This document shows, piece by piece, positions 1-7,135 of a stretch of DNA of 19,786 nt; the stretch's first letter is position 1; the number at the start of each line of letters is the position of its first letter. A model generated the notes under the pieces. That model had not been told where the DNA came from. It saw only the letters and a program-made list of their open reading frames with translations, and searched no databases. Both the position numbers and the translations under genes were made by a program. The DNA lies in assembly GCA_013331315.1 (NCBI GenBank), contig DUGQ01000007.1, positions 1 through 19,786 on the forward strand, written 5' to 3'. This stretch comes from Thermoplasmata archaeon. Lineage in GTDB: Archaea; Thermoplasmatota; Thermoplasmata; UBA10834.

Positions 1-453
1 TACGAGCCGGAGCAGTTCCCAGGTCTGATATACAGACTGAAAGAGCCGAAGACGGCGACGCTGCTTTTCAGAAGCGGAAAGGTCGTGTGCACGGGCGCGA
101 AGAGCCTCGAACAGGTCAAGACCGCCATCAGCAAGGTGGCGAAGCAGATCGAGGCCGCGGGCATAGTGATCAAGATAGAGCCCAAGATAGAGGTCCAGAA
201 CATAGTCGCGTCGAGCGACCTGGGCGCCCAGATCAACCTGAACGCCATCGCGATCAGCCTCGGCCTGGAGAAGGTCGAGTACGAGCCGGAGCAGTTCCCT
301 GGACTGGTCTACAGGATAGACTCGCCGAAGGTCGTCGTCCTGCTCTTCGGGAGCGGGAAGCTCGTCTGCACGGGCGCCCGCAAGCCGGAGGACGTCGAGG
401 CGGCGGTGGACAAGATCACCGAGGAGCTGAAGGCGGCCGGGCTTCTGAGATAG
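1..453 (+). CDS. tbp: TATA-binding protein (TBP), 5' partial
   Basis: General transcription factor that binds the TATA box and, with TFB, recruits RNA polymerase. The frame is open from base 1, giving 150 codons; archaeal TBPs are about 180-185 residues, so roughly 30 N-terminal residues lie outside the window. The TBP pseudo-repeat is visible: YEPEQFPGLIYR followed by LLFRSGKVVCTGAKS in the first half, and YEPEQFPGLVYR followed by VLLFGSGKLVCTGARK in the second. The FPGL and SGK-CTGA segments are family hallmarks. The protein ends in ITEELKAAGLLR with no acidic tail. Bases 1-20 and 280-299 are identical, reflecting the ancient internal duplication. The TatD-like gene begins 11 nt downstream on the same strand, suggesting cotranscription. 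The promoter is outside the window. Confidence 0.97.
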   Translation, partial: YEPEQFPGLIYRLKEPKTATLLFRSGKVVCTGAKSLEQVKTAISKVAKQIEAAGIVIKIEPKIEVQNIVASSDLGAQINLNAIAISLGLEKVEYEPEQFPGLVYRIDSPKVVVLLFGSGKLVCTGARKPEDVEAAVDKITEELKAAGLLR

Positions 454-464
454 AGTGCTGACGC

Positions 465-1307
465 ATGTCCGCGCCGATACTGGACAACCACGTCCATCTC
501 GAGCCTCGCATAGGACGCAACGTGGACGCGGTCAGGGATTTCGAGCGCCTGGGCGGGACCCACTTGATAGTGTCACACCTTCCGTACTCGGAGGTAAGGG
601 TCAACTCGGCAGAGGACTTCCGCAGTAGCTACGACGTCACGGTCTCGACCGTCGAGAGGATAAACTCGGAGACCGGGGTGAAGGCGTTCGCCACCGTCGG
701 CCCCTACCCCGTCGAGCTGCTGGGCTTCGAGAGGAGGCTCGGGCTCGAAGCCGGGAAGGACATGATGATCGCTGGGATGGACATAGCCGCTGAGTTCGTC
801 AGGGAGGGAAAGGCCCTGGCGATAGGCGAAGTCGGGAGGCCTCACTTCCCAGTGCCCGAAGACGTCTGGAAGGCGTCCAACGAGATACTGCTCCACGGCA
901 TGCGCCTCGCTCAGGAGGTCGACTGCGCGATAGTGCTCCACACGGAGTCCGGAACCCCTCGGACCATGGTCGAGCTCGCGGAGATGGCCGACAGCGTCGG
1001 CCTCGACCGCGGGAGGGTGGTCAAGCACTACTCCCCCCCTGCGGTGCTTCCCGAGGAGAACTCCGGGCTGATGCCGTCCGTCCTCGCTGGGAAGGAGGCG
1101 GTCCAGGAGGCGCTCAGCAAGGGCACCCGCTTCATGATGGAAACCGACTTCCTCGATGATCCGAGGCGCCCCGGGGCGGTGCTGGCGATAACGACCGTCC
1201 CTAAGAGGACCAAGACTCTCATCGAGCGCGGGCAGATGACCGAGGAGCAGGCGTACGTGATCCACCGGGACAACCCGAGCAGGACATACGGGCCCGCCTT
1301 CGGGTGA
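465..1307 (+). CDS. TatD-like metal-dependent hydrolase (TIM-barrel amidohydrolase)
   Basis: Predicted metal-dependent hydrolase of the archaeal TatD-related group, 280 aa; substrate unknown. The metal-ligand pattern of the amidohydrolase fold is readable: NHVH near the N-terminus (H9 and H11), GEVGRP (E122), LHTES (H159), KHYS (H188) and METDF (D228). Spacing and length suit a single complete TIM barrel. The family includes DNases and other phosphoesterases, but nothing here fixes the reaction. It follows tbp by 11 nt. The Shine-Dalgarno is poor, so translation may depend on coupling to tbp or on another start. A 75-nt gap separates it from the transporter gene, with no convincing promoter in it. 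Confidence 0.85.
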   Translation: MSAPILDNHVHLEPRIGRNVDAVRDFERLGGTHLIVSHLPYSEVRVNSAEDFRSSYDVTVSTVERINSETGVKAFATVGPYPVELLGFERRLGLEAGKDMMIAGMDIAAEFVREGKALAIGEVGRPHFPVPEDVWKASNEILLHGMRLAQEVDCAIVLHTESGTPRTMVELAEMADSVGLDRGRVVKHYSPPAVLPEENSGLMPSVLAGKEAVQEALSKGTRFMMETDFLDDPRRPGAVLAITTVPKRTKTLIERGQMTEEQAYVIHRDNPSRTYGPAFG

Positions 1308-1382
1308 TTCTACCCGAAAGACGACCTGAGCGAAAACCGTATGAACATCCTCTAATCTTCACGGTCCATCGAGGACTAACGG

Positions 1383-2570
1383 ATGGTTGCGGCCCACTTC
1401 AAACACTACGTGCTGGCGCTCTCGCACAGGCACGGGGCGCTGGTCATAGTTCAAACCCTTGTTGCGTTCGCCAACACGCTCGCGAACGCTTTCGCGCTCA
1501 TATTCCTCATAAGAGAAGGGCACTCGTATCTGGAGTGCGCGGTCTTCATACTCGTGTCCGCCCTCGTGCCGACGCTGATAATGGCGTTCGCGTCGAGGCC
1601 GATCCTGAGGAACTTCCCAGCGTCGATCACGACCTCGTTGGTCTGTCTGGCGCTCTACTATCTCGCGCTGATCGCCTTCGACGGCTGGTACCTCGTGATA
1701 ATCCCGCCGATATTCTTCGGCACCTACATCGCCACTTTCTGGGTCCCGTACTTCGCGCTCGTGATGCACATCACGTCGAAGAAGAAGAGGGGCGCGGGCG
1801 TGGGTGCGTACTTCCTGATATTCCCGCTCCTCACGACTGTCTCGCCCCTCCTGGGCGGGTTCATCATCACGTTCTACTCCTATGACGTGCTTTTCGCGAC
1901 GGGCGCCGCCATTGCGCTCGCTGACCTGTTCTTCGTCTCCGGACTGAAGGTGCTCAAGAACATACGCAGTCGCATCATCATCCCTGAGCTGCTGCAGTCC
2001 CTGAAGCTGAACCTCGTCGGCCGGTTCAACGTGGACCTGGATCTCAGAGGGACGGACTGGAGAATCACATCGGCGCTGTTCGCCGAAGGCATCCAGGACG
2101 GAATATTCTGGGTCGCGATCCCAATCATCAGCTTCGAGTTCGCGAAGGACGAGGCGACGCTGAGTGGATACCTGTCGCTCTTCGCGCTCTGGGGCGCGGT
2201 CATGACGGTCGCGCTCGGATACCTATCGGACAGGCTGCGCGACCGGGCGTCCATCGTGAGGATCGGGGCCGCGTTCGGAGGATTGAGCGTGCTGTTCGCC
2301 GCGTACTCCACCTCAGCGGAGGAGTACCTGTCGGCCATCAGCATGGCCTACTTCTGGATCGCAATGGTGCCCTCGTTCCTGTTCACCATGCTCGTGGACA
2401 AACTCGAGAAGTTCAAGAAGAAGGGCGTTCTGCTCAGGGAGTTCTTCCTCAACAGCGGCAAGGCCGTGGGCGTCGCGTTGGTCATAGGGGCGCTCCTGCT
2501 CGGGGTCGACCTCATCAGCACCCTAGCCATCGCTGGCGTCTCCCTCGTCTACATAATCATAGTGAAGTGA
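1383..2570 (+). CDS. MFS-like multispanning membrane transporter
   Basis: Integral membrane protein of 395 aa with about 12 hydrophobic segments. They form two groups of six, roughly residues 17-186 and 235-394, separated by a polar loop around 190-230. That layout and length fit the major facilitator superfamily. A short basic cytoplasmic-type loop (TSKKKRGAG, about 130-138) and a second one (LSDRLRDRAS) occur where MFS proteins often carry positively charged loops. No specific substrate signature is recognised, so export or uptake cannot be decided. The ATG at 1383 is preceded by GAGG at 1371-1374 with suitable spacing. The gene converges on acylphosphatase, with only 6 nt between the two stop codons. 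Confidence 0.75.
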   Translation: MVAAHFKHYVLALSHRHGALVIVQTLVAFANTLANAFALIFLIREGHSYLECAVFILVSALVPTLIMAFASRPILRNFPASITTSLVCLALYYLALIAFDGWYLVIIPPIFFGTYIATFWVPYFALVMHITSKKKRGAGVGAYFLIFPLLTTVSPLLGGFIITFYSYDVLFATGAAIALADLFFVSGLKVLKNIRSRIIIPELLQSLKLNLVGRFNVDLDLRGTDWRITSALFAEGIQDGIFWVAIPIISFEFAKDEATLSGYLSLFALWGAVMTVALGYLSDRLRDRASIVRIGAAFGGLSVLFAAYSTSAEEYLSAISMAYFWIAMVPSFLFTMLVDKLEKFKKKGVLLREFFLNSGKAVGVALVIGALLLGVDLISTLAIAGVSLVYIIIVK

Positions 2571-2576
2571 CCGTTA

Positions 2577-2864
2577 TCAGCGGACGATGTCGAAGCCCGA
2601 GAACTCGCCCGTGGGCTCCGAGGTCGTGACGGTCTTGGACGTCACCTTCGCGTGAGGCTGCCCTGTCTCGCACCAGTCGATCGCCTTCTTCACGATCTCC
2701 TCCTCGCCTTCGAAGACCGCCTCGACGCGGCCGTCCCTGGTGTTCCTCACCCATCCTACAAGGCCGAGGGCTCTCGCGCACTCCTGGGCGTTGGCTCTGA
2801 AGAACACGCCCTGGACACGTCCCTCGAAGACTACATGCGCCCTTATTCTCACGTCTTCGACCAT
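2577..2864 (-). CDS. acyP: Acylphosphatase
   Basis: Small cytosolic enzyme that hydrolyses the carboxyl-phosphate bond of acyl phosphates. The 95-residue length is typical. The family signature is intact: GRVQGVFFR (residues 15-23, containing the phosphate-binding loop and catalytic Arg23), then GWVRNTRDGRVEAVFEG with the catalytic Asn at about 41. The C-terminus ends in the usual GFDIVR-type strand. The start is ATG at 2864; no strong Shine-Dalgarno is visible. It is a single gene converging on the transporter, and divergent from the first ftsZ across a 185-nt region. Confidence 0.95.
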   Translation of the reverse strand: MVEDVRIRAHVVFEGRVQGVFFRANAQECARALGLVGWVRNTRDGRVEAVFEGEEEIVKKAIDWCETGQPHAKVTSKTVTTSEPTGEFSGFDIVR

Positions 2865-2941
2865 CGCCCCGGGAGATGAAAAAAGTGTCGAATCGGTATG
2901 ATTAGAGGAGGGCGGTCAGAGCCGGGCTGTCTGGAACAACA

Positions 2942-2970
2942 TATTTATACCCACACTGTGATATTTAAAA
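2942..2970 (+). promoter_or_regulatory. Two TATA-like boxes upstream of the first ftsZ
   Basis: Two AT-rich archaeal TATA-like elements stand out in GC-rich DNA: TATTTATA at 2942-2949 and ATATTTAAA at 2961-2969. At the usual offset of about 26 bp from box centre, they predict starts near 2971 and 2991. The second start would place the inverted repeat at 2991-3018 at the 5' end of the mRNA. Which box is used cannot be told from sequence. Confidence 0.6.
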
Positions 2971-2990
2971 TGCGCGCGGCGCGCGCGAGG

Positions 2991-3018
2991 GATGCACTTA
3001 AACGGTACGAAGTGCATC
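2991..3018 (+). promoter_or_regulatory. Leader hairpin upstream of the first ftsZ
   Basis: Perfect 9-bp inverted repeat, GATGCACTT at 2991-2999 and AAGTGCATC at 3010-3018, with a 10-nt loop. GAG at 2987-2989 and CTC at 3021-3023 can extend the stem past a small bulge. It lies downstream of both TATA-like boxes and upstream of the GGTGA Shine-Dalgarno at 3039-3043, so it should be in the mRNA leader. It could instead be a DNA operator dyad. Confidence 0.5.
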
Positions 3019-3049
3019 ATCTCCAACGCCTCAGGGATGGTGACGTGGC

Positions 3050-4171
3050 ATGATGAGATCGCTTGTCGAAGATGCGCTTGCACGAGAATCTACAATGGGT
3101 GCTGGCAGCGGGCCGGAGACCGCTGTGTTTCAGGATCAGAGGGTCGATCAGGAGCTAGAGCAGATCCTTCGGAGCCTCAAGACGAACATCAAGATCATAG
3201 GAGTCGGAGGAGCCGGCACCAACACCATCTCGCGTGTTTACGACGAGGGGGTCGTCGGAGCGGAGATATTCGCGGCGAACACGGACGCGCAACACCTTCT
3301 CGTGCTGAGGGTCCCGCACAAGATACTCCTCGGAAGGAGGGTCACCAGAGGTCTCGGGGCAGGCGCGCTCCCACAGGTCGGCGAGGAAGCGGCCAGGGAG
3401 GCAGAGGACGACCTCAAGAAGATACTCGCTGACACTCACATATGCTTCGTCACCTGCGGGCTCGGCGGAGGCACGGGCACGGGTGGGGCGCCGATCGTCG
3501 CCAGGATGGCGAAGGAGATGGGCGCACTCACGATATCCATCGCGACGCTTCCCTTCAGAGGCGAGGGAAGGATGAGGATGGAGAACGCCGAGTGGGGGCT
3601 TGAGAGGCTGAGGGAGGCCTCGGACACCGTCATCGTCATACCGAACGACAAACTCCTCGACCTCGTGCCGAGGTTGTCGCTGAACGCCGCGTTCAAGGTC
3701 GCAGACGAGGTGCTGATGAGGTCGATCAAGGGATTGACCGAGGTCATAACCAGACCTGGGCTCGTCAACCTGGACTTCAACGATGTCAAGACCGTCATGA
3801 AGGGCGCCGGAGTCGCGATGATGGGACTGGGCGAGTCTGACGCGCCTGGCGAGGAGCGGATCCAGGAGGCGATAGACCAGGCCATCAACTCGCCTCTGCT
3901 CGAGGTCGACATAAGCGAGGCGAACGGCGTCCTCGTGGACGTCATAGGAGGCACGGACATGACCATCTCGGAGGCCGAGAGGGCGGCCGAGGAGATCCAG
4001 TCGCGCGTGGGCCAGAACGCGCGGATAATCTGGGGAGCTGCCGTCGATCCTGCGCTGGACAAGACAGTCAAGGTCATGTTGGTCGCCACGGGTGTCAAGT
4101 CCAAGCAGATACTCGGCAAGGGCGGCGAGAGGCGCTCGAGGGGCGTCGGCGAGGTCGACGTGGTGCACTGA
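3050..4171 (+). CDS. ftsZ: Cell division protein FtsZ, first tandem paralog
   Basis: Tubulin-like GTPase that polymerises at the division site. The 373-aa protein has the N-terminal nucleotide-binding segment [13 protein letters not shown] (48-60), the tubulin signature [12 protein letters not shown] (137-148) and the catalytic T7 loop NLDFND (240-245) whose aspartates complete the GTPase site of the next subunit. The GTPase core ends around 350, followed by a short basic tail (GERRSRG) rather than a long linker. The ATG at 3050 is followed at once by ATG at 3053; GGTGA at 3039-3043 suits either. Hand alignment of the core to the downstream paralog gives roughly 70% identity, so this is a tandem pair. 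The leader contains a strong inverted repeat. Confidence 0.96.
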   Translation: MMRSLVEDALARESTMGAGSGPETAVFQDQRVDQELEQILRSLKTNIKIIGVGGAGTNTISRVYDEGVVGAEIFAANTDAQHLLVLRVPHKILLGRRVTRGLGAGALPQVGEEAAREAEDDLKKILADTHICFVTCGLGGGTGTGGAPIVARMAKEMGALTISIATLPFRGEGRMRMENAEWGLERLREASDTVIVIPNDKLLDLVPRLSLNAAFKVADEVLMRSIKGLTEVITRPGLVNLDFNDVKTVMKGAGVAMMGLGESDAPGEERIQEAIDQAINSPLLEVDISEANGVLVDVIGGTDMTISEAERAAEEIQSRVGQNARIIWGAAVDPALDKTVKVMLVATGVKSKQILGKGGERRSRGVGEVDVVH

Positions 4172-4193
4172 AGGGACCCAGGGCGCTGCCGAA

Positions 4194-4202
4194 ACTTTTA
4201 AG
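4194..4202 (+). promoter_or_regulatory. TATA box for the second ftsZ
   Basis: ACTTTTAAG at 4194-4202, preceded by purine-rich GAA that could act as BRE, lies in the 127-nt gap between the two ftsZ genes. The predicted start is near 4224, giving a leader of about 75 nt. This suggests the second ftsZ can be expressed independently of the first. Confidence 0.55.
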
Positions 4203-4227
4203 AGACCTAATCAACTACGGTCAAAAA

Positions 4228-4253
4228 GCCGGCGGGCTCGACCCGCAACTGGC
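4228..4253 (+). promoter_or_regulatory. Leader hairpin upstream of the second ftsZ
   Basis: GCGGG at 4232-4236 and CCCGC at 4242-4246 form a 5-bp GC stem closing a CTCGA loop. Outer GCC (4228-4230) and GGC (4251-4253) can extend it with small bulges. It sits almost at the predicted transcription start, about 35 nt before the Shine-Dalgarno. A similarly placed but unrelated hairpin precedes the first ftsZ. Confidence 0.35.
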
Positions 4254-4298
4254 ATATTATCATCTAGTTAGATGGTTAATGCACCATGGAGGTCCGAC

Positions 4299-5405
4299 AT
4301 GAAATCGCTCATCGACAGTGCCCTTTCCAACGTTGAGGAGGAGCACACGAAGAGTTCTCCAGACGTCTTGAGAGCCTTCACGGCGGAGGACGAGGAGCTG
4401 CAGAGGATACTGCTGAACCTCAGGACGAACATCAAGATCATCGGCTGTGGGGGCGGTGGCTGCAACACGGTCAACCGACTCGCGGAGGCTGGCATCATAG
4501 GGGCCGAGCTGTACGCCGCCAACACGGACGCGCAGCACCTGCTCATGACCAGGGCCCCTCACAAGATACTGCTGGGGAAGAGGGTGACCCGTGGCCTTGG
4601 CGCCGGCGCGCTTCCGCAGGTCGGCGAGGAGGCCGCCAGGGAGGCCGAGGAGGAGCTCAAGGTCGCGCTCAAGGAGGCGGACGTGGTGTTCGTCACCTGT
4701 GGCCTCGGGGGCGGGACCGGGACAGGTTCGGCGCCTTTCGTGGCGCACATCGCCAAGGAGCTCGGCGCGCTGACGATAGCGATATGCACGTACCCGTTCA
4801 AGGCCGAGGGTGTCATCAGGGCGGAGAACGCTGACTGGGGCCTCGACAGGCTGAGGAGCGTGGCTGACACCGTCATAGTCATACCGAACGACAAGCTCAT
4901 AGAGCTCGTCCCGAAGCTCTCGCTCAACGCCGCGTTCAAGGTGGCTGACGAGGTGCTCATGAGGGCGATCAAGGGCATCACGGAGATAGTGACCAAGCCT
5001 GGCCTGGTGAACCTGGACTTCAACGACATCAAGACCGTCATGAAATCCGGCGGAGTGGCGATGATTGGCCTGGGCGAGTCGGACGACGACGAGAGGGCCG
5101 TCACCGCCGTGACGGAGGCCATCAACTCGCCGCTGATCGAGCTGGACATCAGCGAGGCGACCGCGGCGCTCGTGAACGTCACGGGCGGCTCGGACATGAC
5201 CGTCAAGGAGGCCGAGGAGGTCGCCGAGATAATCCAGTCCAAGATCAACCCGAACGCCAGGATAATATGGGGTGCGGCGGTCGACGAGACGCTGGACGAC
5301 ACGATGAGGGTCATGGTCGTCATCACTGGCGTGAAGTCGAAGCACATCTTCGGGCCCTCGAAGGAGAGCAAGGGGCGCGAGCTGGGACTAGACTTTATTA
5401 AGTAG
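4299..5405 (+). CDS. ftsZ: Cell division protein FtsZ, second tandem paralog
   Basis: Second FtsZ GTPase, 368 aa from the start chosen here. The frame extends to an ATG at 4272, but ATG 4299 has a perfect GGAGGT at 4288-4293 five bases upstream, and the resulting N-terminus (MKSLIDSAL) aligns with MRSLVEDAL of the first paralog. Visible motifs are [13 protein letters not shown] in the N-terminal nucleotide-binding region, [12 protein letters not shown] (135-146) and the T7 loop NLDFND (238-243). The tail is short and ends RELGLDFIK, unlike the basic tail of the first copy. Divergence concentrates in the first nucleotide-binding loop, a helix after the AREAE segment, and the C-terminus. secE follows 23 nt downstream, an arrangement common for archaeal ftsZ. 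Confidence 0.96.
   Translation: MKSLIDSALSNVEEEHTKSSPDVLRAFTAEDEELQRILLNLRTNIKIIGCGGGGCNTVNRLAEAGIIGAELYAANTDAQHLLMTRAPHKILLGKRVTRGLGAGALPQVGEEAAREAEEELKVALKEADVVFVTCGLGGGTGTGSAPFVAHIAKELGALTIAICTYPFKAEGVIRAENADWGLDRLRSVADTVIVIPNDKLIELVPKLSLNAAFKVADEVLMRAIKGITEIVTKPGLVNLDFNDIKTVMKSGGVAMIGLGESDDDERAVTAVTEAINSPLIELDISEATAALVNVTGGSDMTVKEAEEVAEIIQSKINPNARIIWGAAVDETLDDTMRVMVVITGVKSKHIFGPSKESKGRELGLDFIK
5392..5400 (+). promoter_or_regulatory. Putative TATA box for secE-spt5-rpl11
   Basis: ACTTTATTA at 5392-5400, overlapping the last codons of the second ftsZ, predicts a start near 5422, just before the secE ATG at 5429. The location inside a coding end makes it less certain than intergenic boxes. 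Confidence 0.4.
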
Positions 5406-5428
5406 TTACTGTACTAGGAAGGACCGCG

Positions 5429-5668
5429 ATGAGTGACATAGTCGACAGATCCTGGGACCTCCAGAGGAGGATCGAGGAGAAGACGAAACACATCGGCAAG
5501 GGCAAGTACGGCCGCGTGCTCAAGATGGCACGGAAGCCCTCGGGCGAGGAGTACGTCAAGATAAGCCAGATAGTCGCGATAGGGCTCATACTGATGGGCG
5601 GACTCGGCTTCCTGATATACTGGATATTCGAGTACGGGTCCGACATGGTGATGAACGCCTTCGGATGA
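5429..5668 (+). CDS. secE: Protein translocase subunit SecE (Sec61 gamma type)
   Basis: Essential small subunit of the SecYEG translocon that clamps SecY in the membrane. The 79-aa protein has the archaeal/eukaryotic Sss1 plan: an amphipathic N-terminal helix, the conserved hinge [13 protein letters not shown] (34-46) and one transmembrane helix at about 47-68, followed by a short tail. Purine-rich AGGAAGGA at 5416-5423 precedes the ATG. The secE-spt5-rpl11 order is the classic archaeal arrangement. Confidence 0.95.
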   Translation: MSDIVDRSWDLQRRIEEKTKHIGKGKYGRVLKMARKPSGEEYVKISQIVAIGLILMGGLGFLIYWIFEYGSDMVMNAFG

Positions 5669-5704
5669 GGACGGCCCGATGCGGTCACACACGATTGTGA
5701 GGGG

Positions 5705-6625
5705 ATGATTTTGGGAATCTTTGACGATGCTGAGCCGGTCAAGAAGGAGGCGGACAAGGCGCCGCCTCCGCAGCCCGCTGACAAGTCGCTCAAGCTCATT
5801 GTGCAGGGCGAGACCAAACGCAGCATGGCCTCCGGAGATAAGACGGACTACGAGATGGTCCTCAAGATACCGGAGGACGGGCAGGCGCACACAGTGGTGA
5901 TAAAGGTCGACACGGTCTTCGCGGCGACCGAGGAGGGATCTCCTGAATGGTTCGTCAAGCTCTTCGACCCGCTCGGGGTCGTCTGGGAGAACACACCCAC
6001 CGCGGAGGTCGAGGAGGCCCGCGAGTTCGACATTATGCCCGGGAACGAGAAGACTTTCACGCTCAACGTCGCGTCGCCGACAGGCGCGCGGTACGGGGAC
6101 AAGATAACCGTCCTGGTCAACGCGAGCCTCAGGGAGGACCCGAGCGTCTCGGACGTGGCGACCCTCCAGGCGTCCGCGAGGCAGTCGGTGCTCGCCGTGA
6201 AGACGTCCATAGGCCACGAGAAGACGGTGGCGGACTCGCTGTCTAGCAGGGCGAAGGGCAAGCCGATCGGCGTGTTCGCGATACTGTCGCCCGCGACCAT
6301 ACGGGGCTATGTGTTCGTCGAGGCGATGAACACGGACGCCCTCAGGGAGGTCGTGAAGGGCGTGCGCAGGACGCGAGGGCTCGTCAAGGGCGAGACGAGC
6401 TTCGCCGAGATAGAGCATTTCCTGACGCCGAAGCCGATAGTGTCTGGCATAGTCGAGGGTGACATAGTCGAACTCATAGCCGGGCCGTTCAAGGGTGAGA
6501 AGGCCCGGGTCCAACAGATCGACGAGGCGAAGGAGGAGATCACCGTCGAGCTGTTCGAGGCGATGGTGCCGATACCCGTGACGATCCGCGGAGATCATGT
6601 TCGAGTGCTTGAGAAGGAGAAGTGA
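5705..6625 (+). CDS. spt5: Transcription elongation factor Spt5 (NusG family) with an extra N-terminal domain
   Basis: Spt5 binds the RNA polymerase clamp and promotes processive elongation, usually with Spt4. The C-terminal half is an ordinary archaeal Spt5: an NGN domain at about 160-244 (VLAVKTSIGHEKTVADSL through RGYVFVEA and a GLVKGE segment) and a KOW domain at 249-302 (EGDIVELIAGPFKGEKARV). Archaeal Spt5 is normally about 150 residues; this one is 306. The extra N-terminal part has a low-complexity Lys/Pro stretch (10-27) and a beta-rich segment at 28-150 with features like TFTLNVASPTGARYGDKITV, resembling Ig-like/CARDB beta-sandwich domains. ATG 5705 lies almost on top of its GAGGGG; a TTG at 5711 has better spacing and may be the true start. 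rpl11 follows with coupling or a minimal gap. Confidence 0.92.
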   Translation: MILGIFDDAEPVKKEADKAPPPQPADKSLKLIVQGETKRSMASGDKTDYEMVLKIPEDGQAHTVVIKVDTVFAATEEGSPEWFVKLFDPLGVVWENTPTAEVEEAREFDIMPGNEKTFTLNVASPTGARYGDKITVLVNASLREDPSVSDVATLQASARQSVLAVKTSIGHEKTVADSLSSRAKGKPIGVFAILSPATIRGYVFVEAMNTDALREVVKGVRRTRGLVKGETSFAEIEHFLTPKPIVSGIVEGDIVELIAGPFKGEKARVQQIDEAKEEITVELFEAMVPIPVTIRGDHVRVLEKEK

Positions 6626-6630
6626 ATACG

Positions 6631-7104
6631 ATGGTGGACAAGCTTGAGGTTCTCGTGGACGGGGGCAAGGCGACCCCAGGCCCGCCGCTCGGCCCCGCGC
6701 TGGGACCGCTCGGTGTCAACGTGATCCAGATAGTCGGCGCGATAAACGAGAAGACGAAGGCGTTCACGGGCATGAAGGTGCCAGTGACGCTGCTGATAGA
6801 CCCGAAGACGAAGGAGTTCGAGATCAAGGTCGGCACACCGCCGACGTCGGCGCTGGTCATGAAGGAGCTTAAGCTCGAGAAGGGCAGCGGCAAGCCTAAC
6901 TCCGACTTCGTCGGCAACCTGACCGTCCAGCAGGTTACCAGGATCGCGGACATGAAGAAGGATTCCATGCTCGCGAAGGACAAGAAGGGGCGGTTCAGGG
7001 AGGTCGTGGGCACCTGTGTCTCCATGGGCGTGACCGTGGACGGCAAGGACCCAAGGAAGGTAATCGCCGAGATCGACGCTGGCGAGTACCAGGGACTGTT
7101 CTGA
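6631..7104 (+). CDS. rpl11: Large ribosomal subunit protein uL11
   Basis: Binds the GTPase-associated region of 23S rRNA at the base of the stalk. The N-terminal signature GGKATPGPPLGPALGPLG is unmistakable, and the C-terminal rRNA-binding domain includes KVGTPPTSALVMKEL and GTCVSMGVTVDGKDPR. At 157 aa it is normal for archaea. The frame also offers a GTG at 6622 whose GTGA overlaps the spt5 stop. ATG 6631 is preferred because MVDKLEVLV matches the usual archaeal N-terminus; GGAG at 6616-6619 serves as Shine-Dalgarno with an 11-nt spacer. Last gene of the secE transcription unit: the next gene is on the opposite strand, 31 nt away. Confidence 0.96.
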   Translation: MVDKLEVLVDGGKATPGPPLGPALGPLGVNVIQIVGAINEKTKAFTGMKVPVTLLIDPKTKEFEIKVGTPPTSALVMKELKLEKGSGKPNSDFVGNLTVQQVTRIADMKKDSMLAKDKKGRFREVVGTCVSMGVTVDGKDPRKVIAEIDAGEYQGLF

Positions 7105-7135
7105 ACGCGCGACGGGTTTCTGCCATAGCGCAAGA

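Noticed and set aside
1..300. 20-bp exact direct repeat (1-20 and 280-299)
   Set aside because: It is the internal pseudo-duplication of TBP, encoding YEPEQFP in both halves, not a mobile or regulatory repeat.
2971..2986. Alternating GC run in the ftsZ upstream region (possible Z-DNA)
   Set aside because: Only about 16 bp and lying between promoter and leader; no independent support for a function.
3155..4168. Long minus-strand frames opposite both ftsZ genes and other core genes
   Set aside because: Their composition (Arg, Asp, His, Leu rich) is that of antisense shadows in GC-rich DNA, and the plus-strand genes are unmistakable.
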